A stretch of 64,000 nt of DNA from Herpetosiphon gulosus. Lineage in GTDB: Bacteria > Chloroflexota > Chloroflexia > Chloroflexales > Herpetosiphonaceae. The position numbers and the translations under genes were made by a program. Below, in pieces: positions 1 to 7,352 of the stretch. Each line of letters begins with the position of its first letter. Within the stretch, counting starts at the first letter, position 1. Under the pieces are notes generated by a model. That model was not told the origin of the DNA. It ran no database searches and saw nothing but the letters and a program-made list of their open reading frames with translations. The stretch is from contig NZ_BAABRU010000019.1 in the NCBI RefSeq assembly GCF_039545135.1, positions 35,655-99,654 of the forward strand, read 5' to 3'.

Positions 1-357
1 GATCTACCCGTAACTGCTGGAATGATCAACCCCAATGGCGGTTGGTGTGATAACCATTTCATTAATGCACCAGCCCAAGCTTCCGATTATTATTACTTTA
101 TTGCGCCAAAAAACGGTCGGGTAGATATTGATCTGCTCAATACAACCCCTGATCAGCATGATTATAATCTGTATCTCTATGTGCATAATGGCGGTAACGA
201 CTACACCTTTATGCAACAATCGACAAATGCTGGTCAACAAGCTGAAGGAATATCGGCAAGCATCAGCGCTGGCGCACGCTATTTGATTCGGGTCTACTTT
301 GTGAGCAAAACTGGTAACAAAGACCCCTACTATCGGCTAAAAGCTAACGTTCCTTAA
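1..357 (+). CDS. C-terminal part of a secreted PPC-like domain protein (5' end outside window)
   Basis: The frame is open from base 1 to the TAA at 355-357, so the gene begins upstream of the window. The visible 118 residues form one beta-rich domain. The pattern (SDYYYFIAP, then LYLYVHNGG, then GARYLIRVYFVS) matches the bacterial pre-peptidase C-terminal (PPC) type domain found at the ends of secreted proteases and adhesins. The end of the next gene (444-1400) has the same layout, so the two may be neighbouring surface proteins with a shared C-terminal module. The catalytic or binding part cannot be seen. An internal ATG at 22 is not a likely true start. Confidence 0.7.
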   Translation, partial: DLPVTAGMINPNGGWCDNHFINAPAQASDYYYFIAPKNGRVDIDLLNTTPDQHDYNLYLYVHNGGNDYTFMQQSTNAGQQAEGISASISAGARYLIRVYFVSKTGNKDPYYRLKANVP

Positions 358-443
358 GCAACCGCATGCCTCATATGAGAGTTGCTCGACTAGAGTTTAG
401 ATAGGTCATCTTAATTTTCAGTGTGTAGGACAGGAATTCGTAT

Positions 444-1400
444 ATGCGTCACTATTCTGCTAAACATATTGTTCGTTGTCTAGCTGTTTGTTGTTTCCTA
501 AGTCTCTTGTTCCAAATTAACCCTCAAGCCAATGCCCAAACAATCGAAGTAACGCCACCACCGCCGCCACCACCAGTCACCCAACCAGAGCAGGCCCAAC
601 CAAATGTGCCTCAGGTAGGCACAATTCAGTGGGGCAGCACCTCAATTATCGCCTCCGAAAAACGTCTTTCGGTGTGGTTGCAAGTTAAATTCCTGGGCAA
701 TACGACCCTCAATTCATTTAGCTATCGAACAATTGAGGGCAGTGCTGGAGCTGGCACCGATTTTACAGCTCGTGATATCACGGTCAGCGTCCCTGCGAAT
801 CAAGGCTATACCTATATCCAAATTCCATTGATCAATAGTGCCTTAGTTGAAAGCAAAGAAACCTTTGTGGTTCAACTGTATGGTCTGACTGGTTTCACCC
901 TTCAAGGAAGTGCCAACGCAACCGTTGATATTTATGAGCGGCTTTATGCGATGCCTCAGGTACGGGGCGTTAGCGCTCGTTGCGATACCGCCGAAGATCA
1001 AAACGATAATCCGCTAACGGCAGGCTTCTTAGGTGGAGCACTCAATAATGGGAGTGTTTGTTCGAGTAACTTCCTGAATGAAGTTCAAGGCGATTCAGAT
1101 TACTACCGGATCTATGTTGATGGGTCGCCGGTCTATGAATATCTGTTTAACATTACTATGACCAATACGACCAATCCAGCTGCCCACAATATGGATATCT
1201 TCCTCTATGAATTGGTCAATGGCAATTATCAGACGATCACAAACTCGCTGCAACCAGGCCAAGAGCCAGATACAATTGCGGTTAGCTTAAAACAAGGGAC
1301 AACCTACTTTTTACGGGTTTTGTGGGGGTCATCAAGCGCCTCAAGTGCCAAGCCCAGTTACAATATTTACACCTCAATTAGCAGCCCGCTTAACCCATAA
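444..1400 (+). CDS. Secreted protein with Calx-beta and PPC-like domains
   Basis: This encodes 318 aa. Residues 1-32 look like a Sec signal peptide: basic start, hydrophobic run LAVCCFLSLLF, and a probable cut after ANA. A proline run (PPPPPPPV, about 37-44) follows. Residues about 58-165 resemble a Calx-beta repeat, a calcium-binding Ig-like fold (motifs EKRLSVWLQV, SAGAGTDF, VESKETFVVQLYG). Residues about 175-318 resemble the PPC-like domain of the preceding gene (GDSDYYRIYV, AHNMDIFLYEL, GTTYFLRVLWG). No catalytic motif is visible, so a surface or adhesive role is an inference. Confidence 0.7.
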   Translation: MRHYSAKHIVRCLAVCCFLSLLFQINPQANAQTIEVTPPPPPPPVTQPEQAQPNVPQVGTIQWGSTSIIASEKRLSVWLQVKFLGNTTLNSFSYRTIEGSAGAGTDFTARDITVSVPANQGYTYIQIPLINSALVESKETFVVQLYGLTGFTLQGSANATVDIYERLYAMPQVRGVSARCDTAEDQNDNPLTAGFLGGALNNGSVCSSNFLNEVQGDSDYYRIYVDGSPVYEYLFNITMTNTTNPAAHNMDIFLYELVNGNYQTITNSLQPGQEPDTIAVSLKQGTTYFLRVLWGSSSASSAKPSYNIYTSISSPLNP

Positions 1401-1545
1401 ATGGGCTAATGGCTAATTAAGGTGCTAGTGCTTGTCAAGGCTGCCGAATAGTGTGATAATGGGGCAGCAACGAAGTTGTCGAAAAATATTAATCTTTGGT
1501 ACTGAAGAGAGCGGTCTTCCGCTGTTTTCGTTGTAGGATGCTGCT

Positions 1546-3777
1546 ATGGAGTCGTTTGAACATACCCAGTTGGGCGAGTATACCTTGCAGGATGAAATAG
1601 GTCGCGGCGGGATGGCGCTCGTCTATCACGCGCAGCACCCCGATTATGGCTCGGTAGCCTTTAAAGTGTTACCGCCCTATTTCGCCCACGATACCGACAC
1701 GCTCCGACGATTCATGCTCGAGGCACGGGCGATCCGTGAGTTGCACCACCCGCATATTGTGCAACTCTACGAAGCCAGTGATATTCCTGACCCAAATAAT
1801 ACCCGCCAACGAATCCATTATATTGCTATGGAATTTATTGGCGGTGGCACACTCAGCGAACGCTTGCATACCCAGCCCCGTCAGCAACTCAATCCAACAA
1901 TTGAAATGGGCTTGCATATTGGTTCGGCCTTAGATTATGCGCACCGCAAGCAGTTTATCCACCGCGATATCAAGCCCAGCAATATTCTTTATCGCCACGA
2001 TGGGCATGCAGTCTTGGCCGACTTCGGGATTGCTCGCGTCAGCAATGAGGCTCGCATGACCAAAACTGGCGGTTTTGCAGGCACAGTCGCTTATACAGCA
2101 CCCGAAATTGCTGAAGGCCAAATTGCTGATGCTCGCTCCGATATTTATGCCTTAGGCTTGATTCTCTATGAAGCTTTGGCGGGCAAAAACCCCTATGCCA
2201 ACATGCATGCGAATATCGCTGTTGCATTAAGTAAAATTATCAGTACCCCCTTGCCGCCATTACGCGAACTAGCCCCCCATGTCCCACCGCTTACCGCCCA
2301 AATTATCGAACGCGCCACGGCCAAAGATCCGGAACGCCGTTTCGAGAATATGTCTGATTTTGTTGAAGCACTCAAACAGGCTAAATTTGGACGATCAGCA
2401 ACTAAACCCGATGTGCAGTTGAATGCCCATGGCAAGCCCATGATTCCAATTGCAAGGCCCGGGGGGAGTCGAACTGAGCGCAGTTCTGAAGGCGATTCGA
2501 CCCGTACTCAGGTTTTCAATCCCGTGGTTGGTGCTGTTAGCGCTGTCAATGTGCCTGTTTCACAGCCCAACCAAGGCTTGGCAGGCCCAGCCAGCGGCGC
2601 AAACATGGCTTTGCCTGTTGAAGGCAGCCAAATCTATACGCCTCCAGCAGTTAGCGGCCCAAATAGCCATATCAATCAGCCGCTCAGCGGGGTTAATCAA
2701 CCATTGAGCGGAGCCAATCAGCCTTTACCCATGGCTGGTGGGTCTCAAGTTAATGCGGCATTACCCAATGATGGTACGCAGATCTATACCCCTGAGTCGG
2801 TTGGTGCACCAAGTGGAACCAATATGGCACTCACTGGCGAGAGCACGCAAATGTATGCGCCAATGTCAGGGGTCAATCAGCCAATGTCAGGGGTCAACCA
2901 GCCCTTAACTGGCCAAAACCCGCTCCGTGGGCCAAGTTCACGTCCCAATCGCACCGTCAATGCTCGGCCCATCGAGGTTGCCCGACCTGGCACCGCTGTC
3001 AATCAAAACCTTGGCCCTAACTCACAGCCTAATCTCGGCTTTGACGGCGGCTCAGGCACCTTTGCAGTTAATCGGCCTAATAACAATAAAAAGAAGGCCT
3101 TAATTGCTGGGATCGGTGGTGGGATTTTAGGCTTGGTACTGATTGGTGTGTATATGCTCTCTAGCAGCAATGCTGGCAATACCACCGATAATAACGGAAC
3201 ATCAAGCGCCATAGTGACAACCGATGGCGGGGCAACCGCCACAAGCGGAAGTGCAAGTGAAGGAACGCCCATTGGTACTCAGCCAGTTGTGGTGGTTGAT
3301 CCAGGAGTCGCGACCAGCACCTTGGCCCCAACTCCAGAAAATAGCCCCACGCCTGAGCCAACCGATACGCCTGTCGCCACCGCTACGTCGAATGCAGTTG
3401 TCGCAACTACCCGTCCACAATCACCAACCCCACGGCCACGGGCAACCAATGTTGCCCCAACTGCACCACAAGCAACGACTGTACCGCCAACTAACACACC
3501 AGCACCGATTGATAGTGATGGTGATGGAGTTGCCGATGACAGTGATCCTTGTCCGAATGTAGCTGGGCCAAATGGCGGTTGTCCCGCACCAACCGATGTT
3601 CCACAGCCAACCGCAATCCCTGATTCCGATGGCGATACGATTCCTGATAACGTCGATAATTGTCCAACCGAACCAGGCGATCCATCACGGAACGGTTGTC
3701 CAAAACCACCACCAACCAATACACCACGCCCACCAACCTCGCCGCCACTACCACCAACCCCCGTTACAGGGCCATAG
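1546..3777 (+). CDS. Membrane Ser/Thr protein kinase (PknB type) with extracellular TSP3 repeats
   Basis: This is a 743-aa Hanks-type kinase. The kinase domain is about residues 10-275: glycine loop GRGGMA at 19-24, ATP lysine K40 (FKVL), catalytic HRD at 139-141 and DFG beginning at D159, all intact. A long Asn/Pro/Gly-rich linker with repeated NQPLSG/NQPMSG units runs to about 510, then one membrane span (GIGGGILGLVLIGVYML, about 523-540). The outer part is Thr/Pro-rich and ends with two thrombospondin type-3 calcium motifs (DSDGDGVADDSDPCP and DSDGDTIPDNVDNCP), so the sensor side probably binds calcium or cell-wall material. A second kinase with the same N-terminal layout follows directly. 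A short GC hairpin with a GTTTT tail lies at 1510-1528 in the leader. Confidence 0.9.
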   Translation: MESFEHTQLGEYTLQDEIGRGGMALVYHAQHPDYGSVAFKVLPPYFAHDTDTLRRFMLEARAIRELHHPHIVQLYEASDIPDPNNTRQRIHYIAMEFIGGGTLSERLHTQPRQQLNPTIEMGLHIGSALDYAHRKQFIHRDIKPSNILYRHDGHAVLADFGIARVSNEARMTKTGGFAGTVAYTAPEIAEGQIADARSDIYALGLILYEALAGKNPYANMHANIAVALSKIISTPLPPLRELAPHVPPLTAQIIERATAKDPERRFENMSDFVEALKQAKFGRSATKPDVQLNAHGKPMIPIARPGGSRTERSSEGDSTRTQVFNPVVGAVSAVNVPVSQPNQGLAGPASGANMALPVEGSQIYTPPAVSGPNSHINQPLSGVNQPLSGANQPLPMAGGSQVNAALPNDGTQIYTPESVGAPSGTNMALTGESTQMYAPMSGVNQPMSGVNQPLTGQNPLRGPSSRPNRTVNARPIEVARPGTAVNQNLGPNSQPNLGFDGGSGTFAVNRPNNNKKKALIAGIGGGILGLVLIGVYMLSSSNAGNTTDNNGTSSAIVTTDGGATATSGSASEGTPIGTQPVVVVDPGVATSTLAPTPENSPTPEPTDTPVATATSNAVVATTRPQSPTPRPRATNVAPTAPQATTVPPTNTPAPIDSDGDGVADDSDPCPNVAGPNGGCPAPTDVPQPTAIPDSDGDTIPDNVDNCPTEPGDPSRNGCPKPPPTNTPRPPTSPPLPPTPVTGP

Positions 3778-3806
3778 GCGTGGCGGAAGTCGATTAGCCC
3801 AAACAA

Positions 3807-3832
3807 CAGAGCGCACCTGCCAGTGCGCTCTG
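3807..3832 (+). terminator. Hairpin between the two kinase genes
   Basis: A perfect 10-bp GC-rich stem (3807-3816 with 3823-3832) has a 6-nt loop and lies between the two kinase genes. No T-run follows, so it may be a weak or factor-dependent terminator or an mRNA-stabilising hairpin. Confidence 0.45.
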
Positions 3833-3872
3833 TCTATGATCACAAGCTATGTTTAGCATTAGGTGGCCCTCT

Positions 3873-4979
3873 ATGCAAAACTTAAGTAATCTTCAACTTG
3901 GGGAGTATCATCTAGCTGAGCAGATCGGCCAAGGCGGCATGGCGGTTGTCTACAAGGCTGAACATCCACAGTTTGGCACAACCGCGTTCAAAGTCTTGCC
4001 GTCGATGCTGATCCACGTCGGTGAATTATTAACCCGCTTCCTCAACGAGGCCGATGCCGTGCGGATTTTACATCACCCGCATATTGTCCAATCGTATGAG
4101 ACCGGGGCTGTACCCCACCCCCAATTAGACGAGGAGGTCTATTTTATTGCGCTCGAATATATCGAAAATGGTTCGTTGTTGGAGCGCATGATCGCTAGCT
4201 CGCTCGCCGTCGAAGATGTGATCAAGATGGGCATCGATATTGGCTATGCCTTGGAATATGCCCATAGCAAAGGGATTATTCACCGCGATATCAAGCCCAG
4301 CAATATCTTGTTTCGCAACAATGGTCAAGCTGTTTTGGCCGATTTTGGCATCGCCAGCACGGCCCAATATATTCGGCTGACCAAAACGGGCAATGTAACA
4401 GGCACAATCGCCTACATGGCCCCAGAAATTATGCAAGAAGTGCCAGCCTCGCCGCGCTCTGACCTCTACTCATTGGCCTTAGTGCTCTATGAAACGTTGA
4501 CCAACTCACGGCCTTTTGGCACGGATACGGCTTCACCGCAGTTGGTGCAAAAAATCTTGCAAGAGCAAATTCCACCGCTGCAAAACGTTGTGCCCAATAT
4601 TTCTCCAGCGATTGCCCAAGTTATCGAACAAGCCTTGGCCAAGCATCCGAGCCAACGTCAAACATCAGTCGGCGAATTTGTCAGCCAATTGCAACATGCG
4701 CTGCAACGACGCACCCCAAGTCAATTTACCATCCCACTGCCTGAGCCATCCGAAGACCTGTTGGCCGATCAGTTTACCAAGCCCCAACAACGCAAGCCCA
4801 AGGCTAAACCGATCGAGGTTAATCGACCAAATGCGGCAGCCTCATCAACGCTTGGCATTCAAGCCAGCAATGATCTCGCCAGCTCGTCGCGGGCAAAATT
4901 TACAACAACGCTCCAGTTTGTGTTGATCGCAGTTGTGACCTTCTTTTTAGTCCTAGGTATTTTTTTCATTTTTAAATAA
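3873..4979 (+). CDS. Tail-anchored Ser/Thr protein kinase
   Basis: This gives 368 aa from the ATG at 3873. That start is preferred over the upstream ATG at 3849 because AGGTGG (3861-3866) lies 6 nt before it, and because it aligns exactly with the upstream kinase (LGEY at 9-12, glycine loop GQGGMA at 19-24, K40). HRD is at 137-139, followed by DFG and the APE loop. The kinase domain ends near 275; about 65 variable residues lead to a C-terminal hydrophobic segment (FVLIAVVTFFLVLGIFFIF) that ends the protein. There is therefore essentially no extracellular sensor, unlike the neighbour. This kinase may act with, or be activated by, the TSP3-bearing kinase; that is inferred from adjacency. Confidence 0.88.
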   Translation: MQNLSNLQLGEYHLAEQIGQGGMAVVYKAEHPQFGTTAFKVLPSMLIHVGELLTRFLNEADAVRILHHPHIVQSYETGAVPHPQLDEEVYFIALEYIENGSLLERMIASSLAVEDVIKMGIDIGYALEYAHSKGIIHRDIKPSNILFRNNGQAVLADFGIASTAQYIRLTKTGNVTGTIAYMAPEIMQEVPASPRSDLYSLALVLYETLTNSRPFGTDTASPQLVQKILQEQIPPLQNVVPNISPAIAQVIEQALAKHPSQRQTSVGEFVSQLQHALQRRTPSQFTIPLPEPSEDLLADQFTKPQQRKPKAKPIEVNRPNAAASSTLGIQASNDLASSSRAKFTTTLQFVLIAVVTFFLVLGIFFIFK

Positions 4980-5062
4980 TTGACCCTAGGTATTTTTTCT
5001 TAATTAATTTTTGACACAATTGCCTTAACCCAAGCCCTTTCAAGCCAAAAATTGCCCATTTT

Positions 5063-5094
5063 AGCGCTTCATCGTAAAACAGCGATGAAGCGCT
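5063..5094. terminator. Strong hairpin downstream of the kinase pair
   Basis: A perfect 12-bp stem (5063-5074 with 5083-5094) has an 8-nt loop, 84 nt after the second kinase. There is no T-run on the plus side; four A's precede it. It may be a transcript end or RNA-stability element, and it sits directly before the candidate ncRNA promoter. Confidence 0.45.
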
Positions 5095-5122
5095 TGTAGT
5101 TAACCAGCCAGCCCAGTATATT
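5094..5122 (+). promoter_or_regulatory. Candidate sigma-70 promoter for the structured RNA
   Basis: TTGTAG (5094-5099) and TATATT (5117-5122) are separated by 17 nt. A start 7-9 nt downstream would begin the transcript at about 5130, exactly where the closing helix of the predicted RNA begins. This agreement is the main support; the -35 box matches only its first three bases well. Confidence 0.5.
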
Positions 5123-5130
5123 AACAGTGT

Positions 5131-5543
5131 AACCCGTATGGATACGGTTCAGCGGGAACAGCACCTAAACAAATCAAACCAAACCCCACATTGGTCACCG
5201 CTATCAACCAACGGAATGGCCGCTGGAAATAGTCGGTGGTGCGTCGAAACTAACAAATTCATTAATTATTGTTATGAGGAAACGCACAAAGACATGCACG
5301 TGGCTCGGGCTGGTGGTGACTGATCACCGACGAACACCCATCTGCTGCTCGGTTATCAATGTGAAGCATTGTTATAGTTCTTGCGTGATGTGACAATAAC
5401 CGTAATTTTAAGGTCAGCCGCAAGGAACACTAGCAAGCCCAGCCCCTGCGAGGGGTCTCCTCGGCAGGCAGCCGCTTCGCTTAGCCATAACAATTAGGAG
5501 TTTGTTTAGCTTTGAAGCTGTCGAACCGTATCCGCGGGTCTTT
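5131..5543 (+). ncRNA. Candidate structured non-coding RNA, about 410 nt, family not recognised
   Basis: No convincing gene lies in this stretch, but its ends pair. 5132-5136 pairs with 5535-5539, 5140-5150 (GGATACGGTTC) with 5523-5533, and 5151-5153 with 5517-5519. Inside are nested helices: 5239-5244 with 5282-5287 enclosing 5251-5256 with 5269-5274; 5315-5319 with 5324-5328; 5350-5356 with 5396-5402 enclosing 5357-5361 with 5367-5371; and 5445-5453 with 5459-5468 (one bulge). A promoter-like sequence ends 8 nt before the 5' helix, and TTTT follows the 3' helix. The size and closed layout recall RNase P RNA or tmRNA, but the conserved motifs of those RNAs are absent on both strands. It could also be a decayed element with inverted ends. 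Confidence 0.5.
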
Positions 5544-5564
5544 TGGTTAGAGTGTTTTGTTTGT

Positions 5565-5604
5565 AAAAAAGGATTGCCACCGTCTCGGAGGGGATGGTGG
5601 CAAT
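5565..5604 (-). terminator. Rho-independent terminator of the glycosyltransferase-like gene
   Basis: On the minus strand a 9-bp stem (5596-5604 with 5573-5581) is followed by TCC and six T's (5570-5565). It lies just after the stop codon at 5611. Confidence 0.85.
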
Positions 5605-5610
5605 TGCACT

Positions 5611-7068
5611 TTAGGGCTTTGGGACGTAGGTAAACACGATATCGGCAAATTCTAGTTGATAATGCTCGTCAATCAGTCGAATGCTCTCTTCAGTCCAGCG
5701 CCCCGTCGCATCGCGCCGATCAGTTTGCACATTAAATGGCAGCATAATCAAGCTCCAACGGCGTTGCCGAATGCTCTCGTATAAGCCATGCGCTGGCCAA
5801 ACACCACTCTCAATCGCTGGCCCCATCGTCGATGGATCATCGAAAATCAAGGGTTTGCCCGCCGCAACTGCCAAACCAGGGTTATCAAGCAACACATCGC
5901 CAGGCTTAGATTGAATATAGGGCACAAATCGCGCCAAATCGAGAATACCAAACTCGCCCCCATACCAACTTGGGGTTTGCCGTAAACACCAGCCTTGTAG
6001 CAACAAGCCACTGATCGCCACCGCCGTCGCTGCCCGCCCCCAACCTTGCTTAGTCAAACCAAGATTAATCAGCAAACCAGCCGCCAAACCACCAGCCAAA
6101 CACCACGCTAGCATTGTTTCTAAAAGATGATTATGGTGTGCCCCAACTTCGCCTGCTCCATACAACGAAATTGGAGCCAGCGTGGCATACAAGGCTGCTT
6201 GGCGCATGGCATAATGTCGCCAGTGCAAGCCCAGGAGTGCCAAGCCAACCAAAGGCAACGACCAGCCAAGCAATCGTACATATTTCCACATCAGATCAAA
6301 GCTCCACCACTCCGAGCGATGCAAGCCCCAAATGTGGCGTGTGGCCCAGCCAGTGGTCACAAGATCCAACGCGAGATACGGCAAGCCTGCCGCTAAAACG
6401 GCAATCGTGCCAAATTTCAGGCCTTTGCGCCAATCGTGCAGCAGCAAATTGAGGCCAACCGCAAGCGGAGCCATGGCCAAGGTTTGTTTGGCTAAAAATG
6501 CCAAGCCAAAACAAACTGCCGCCCAACCAAACCAACGCCCTTCACGCCAGCTAGCCAAGAGCAAACCCAACGCCGTAAAACTCAAGGCAAATAGATCCGG
6601 CTTGAGTCGCAAGGCCCATAATTGAGCTGGCGGAAAGGCCAGCCAACACGCGCCAACCGCTAAACCCAGCAGCCAAATGCGGGTATGGCTGGCCACAAAC
6701 AGGCTGATAATCAGGCCAATTGCCAACATTGAGAGCAGCGAAATCCAACGGCCTGCCGTAAAAGGCCGCTCAGAATTAAATGGCATAAACGAAAGCAGCA
6801 TCGGGTGCAAAGGGGTATAGGGAGCCGAAATAAATTCTTCGGCCACAATCGGGCGATACAACGAGCGATCGCGCCGAATCAGTTGGGCTTCGTGTAATAA
6901 TGTGCCTTCAAGCCCATCGTCAGGGGTTTGCAAGTTCAGCACAGGCCGCCGCGCCAAGCCCCGTTCAAAGGCTGGCCACATCAAGCCAAGCATAATCACC
7001 AACAAGAATCCGCCCAAACCAAGCCGCCACCAAGCCTGTTTTTGCCCTTCAGTCTGCTGTTTTTCCAT
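5611..7068 (-). CDS. Multipass membrane protein, GT39/ArnT-like glycosyltransferase
   Basis: This gives 485 aa from the ATG at 7068, with GGAAG about 11 nt upstream; a GTG at 7086 would add six residues but has no visible ribosome site. About ten hydrophobic segments alternate with short loops. After the first span comes an acidic loop (TPDDGLEGTLLHEAQ) and an APYTPLHPML stretch. This is the layout of the dolichyl/undecaprenyl-phosphate sugar-dependent GT-C enzymes, whose first outer loop carries a catalytic acidic residue. A role in transferring a sugar to lipid or protein at the membrane is likely, but donor and acceptor are unknown. It is a single gene with its own terminator, with no sugar genes beside it. 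Confidence 0.6.
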   Translation of the reverse strand: MEKQQTEGQKQAWWRLGLGGFLLVIMLGLMWPAFERGLARRPVLNLQTPDDGLEGTLLHEAQLIRRDRSLYRPIVAEEFISAPYTPLHPMLLSFMPFNSERPFTAGRWISLLSMLAIGLIISLFVASHTRIWLLGLAVGACWLAFPPAQLWALRLKPDLFALSFTALGLLLASWREGRWFGWAAVCFGLAFLAKQTLAMAPLAVGLNLLLHDWRKGLKFGTIAVLAAGLPYLALDLVTTGWATRHIWGLHRSEWWSFDLMWKYVRLLGWSLPLVGLALLGLHWRHYAMRQAALYATLAPISLYGAGEVGAHHNHLLETMLAWCLAGGLAAGLLINLGLTKQGWGRAATAVAISGLLLQGWCLRQTPSWYGGEFGILDLARFVPYIQSKPGDVLLDNPGLAVAAGKPLIFDDPSTMGPAIESGVWPAHGLYESIRQRRWSLIMLPFNVQTDRRDATGRWTEESIRLIDEHYQLEFADIVFTYVPKP

Positions 7069-7132
7069 CGTTTTCAATTCTTCCACAAGCTAACAAAAGC
7101 CCATGGATGATAGCAGATCCGCTACGTAACGT

Positions 7133-7216
7133 CTAGCAACTTGTGCGTTCTTGCAAACTTTGTAGCAATTCGTTGCGCACGCTTGGCTCAGTTTCAGTTT
7201 GCAGGGCTTGTTGCAA
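7133..7216 (-). pseudogene. Leftover 3' fragment of queG
   Basis: The minus strand reads QQALQTETEPSV-R-NELLQSLQER followed by TSC and a TAG at 7135-7133. The first 23 residues match the C-terminus of QueG (10024-11166) except for one H-to-R change. The DNA match to 10031-10098 spans about 68 bp at roughly 90% identity. Nothing upstream belongs to queG, so this is a fragment, not a gene. Confidence 0.8.
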
Positions 7217-7352
7217 CTAACCTGCTACATGCTTGCTGCATTTCTGCTCTATACTGCTCTAGCTGCTTGCTATACTCAAAGTATCTCGTTCTCGTCAACG
7301 AATCATTCGGCAAGGAGTCGCGCTCGAAGCGCTCTGCTAGAGGAGTCACATT

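Noticed and set aside
3279..3806. 175-aa open frame on the minus strand
   Set aside because: It is a Gly/Val-rich shadow of the Pro/Thr-rich linker of the kinase gene.
5138..5323. 61-aa open frame MDTVQREQHLN...
   Set aside because: It lies inside the paired structure of the RNA candidate, has no ribosome site and no protein-like pattern.
5131..5543. RNase P RNA, tmRNA or SRP RNA
   Set aside because: The GAGGAAAGTC and ACAGA motifs of RNase P, the tRNA-like ends and CCA of tmRNA, and the GGAAGGA loop of SRP RNA are not present on either strand.
7199..7352. Protein start at 7199 for the S8 protease
   Set aside because: It begins inside the queG remnant and has no ribosome site. The real signal peptide is in the other frame from GTG 7353.
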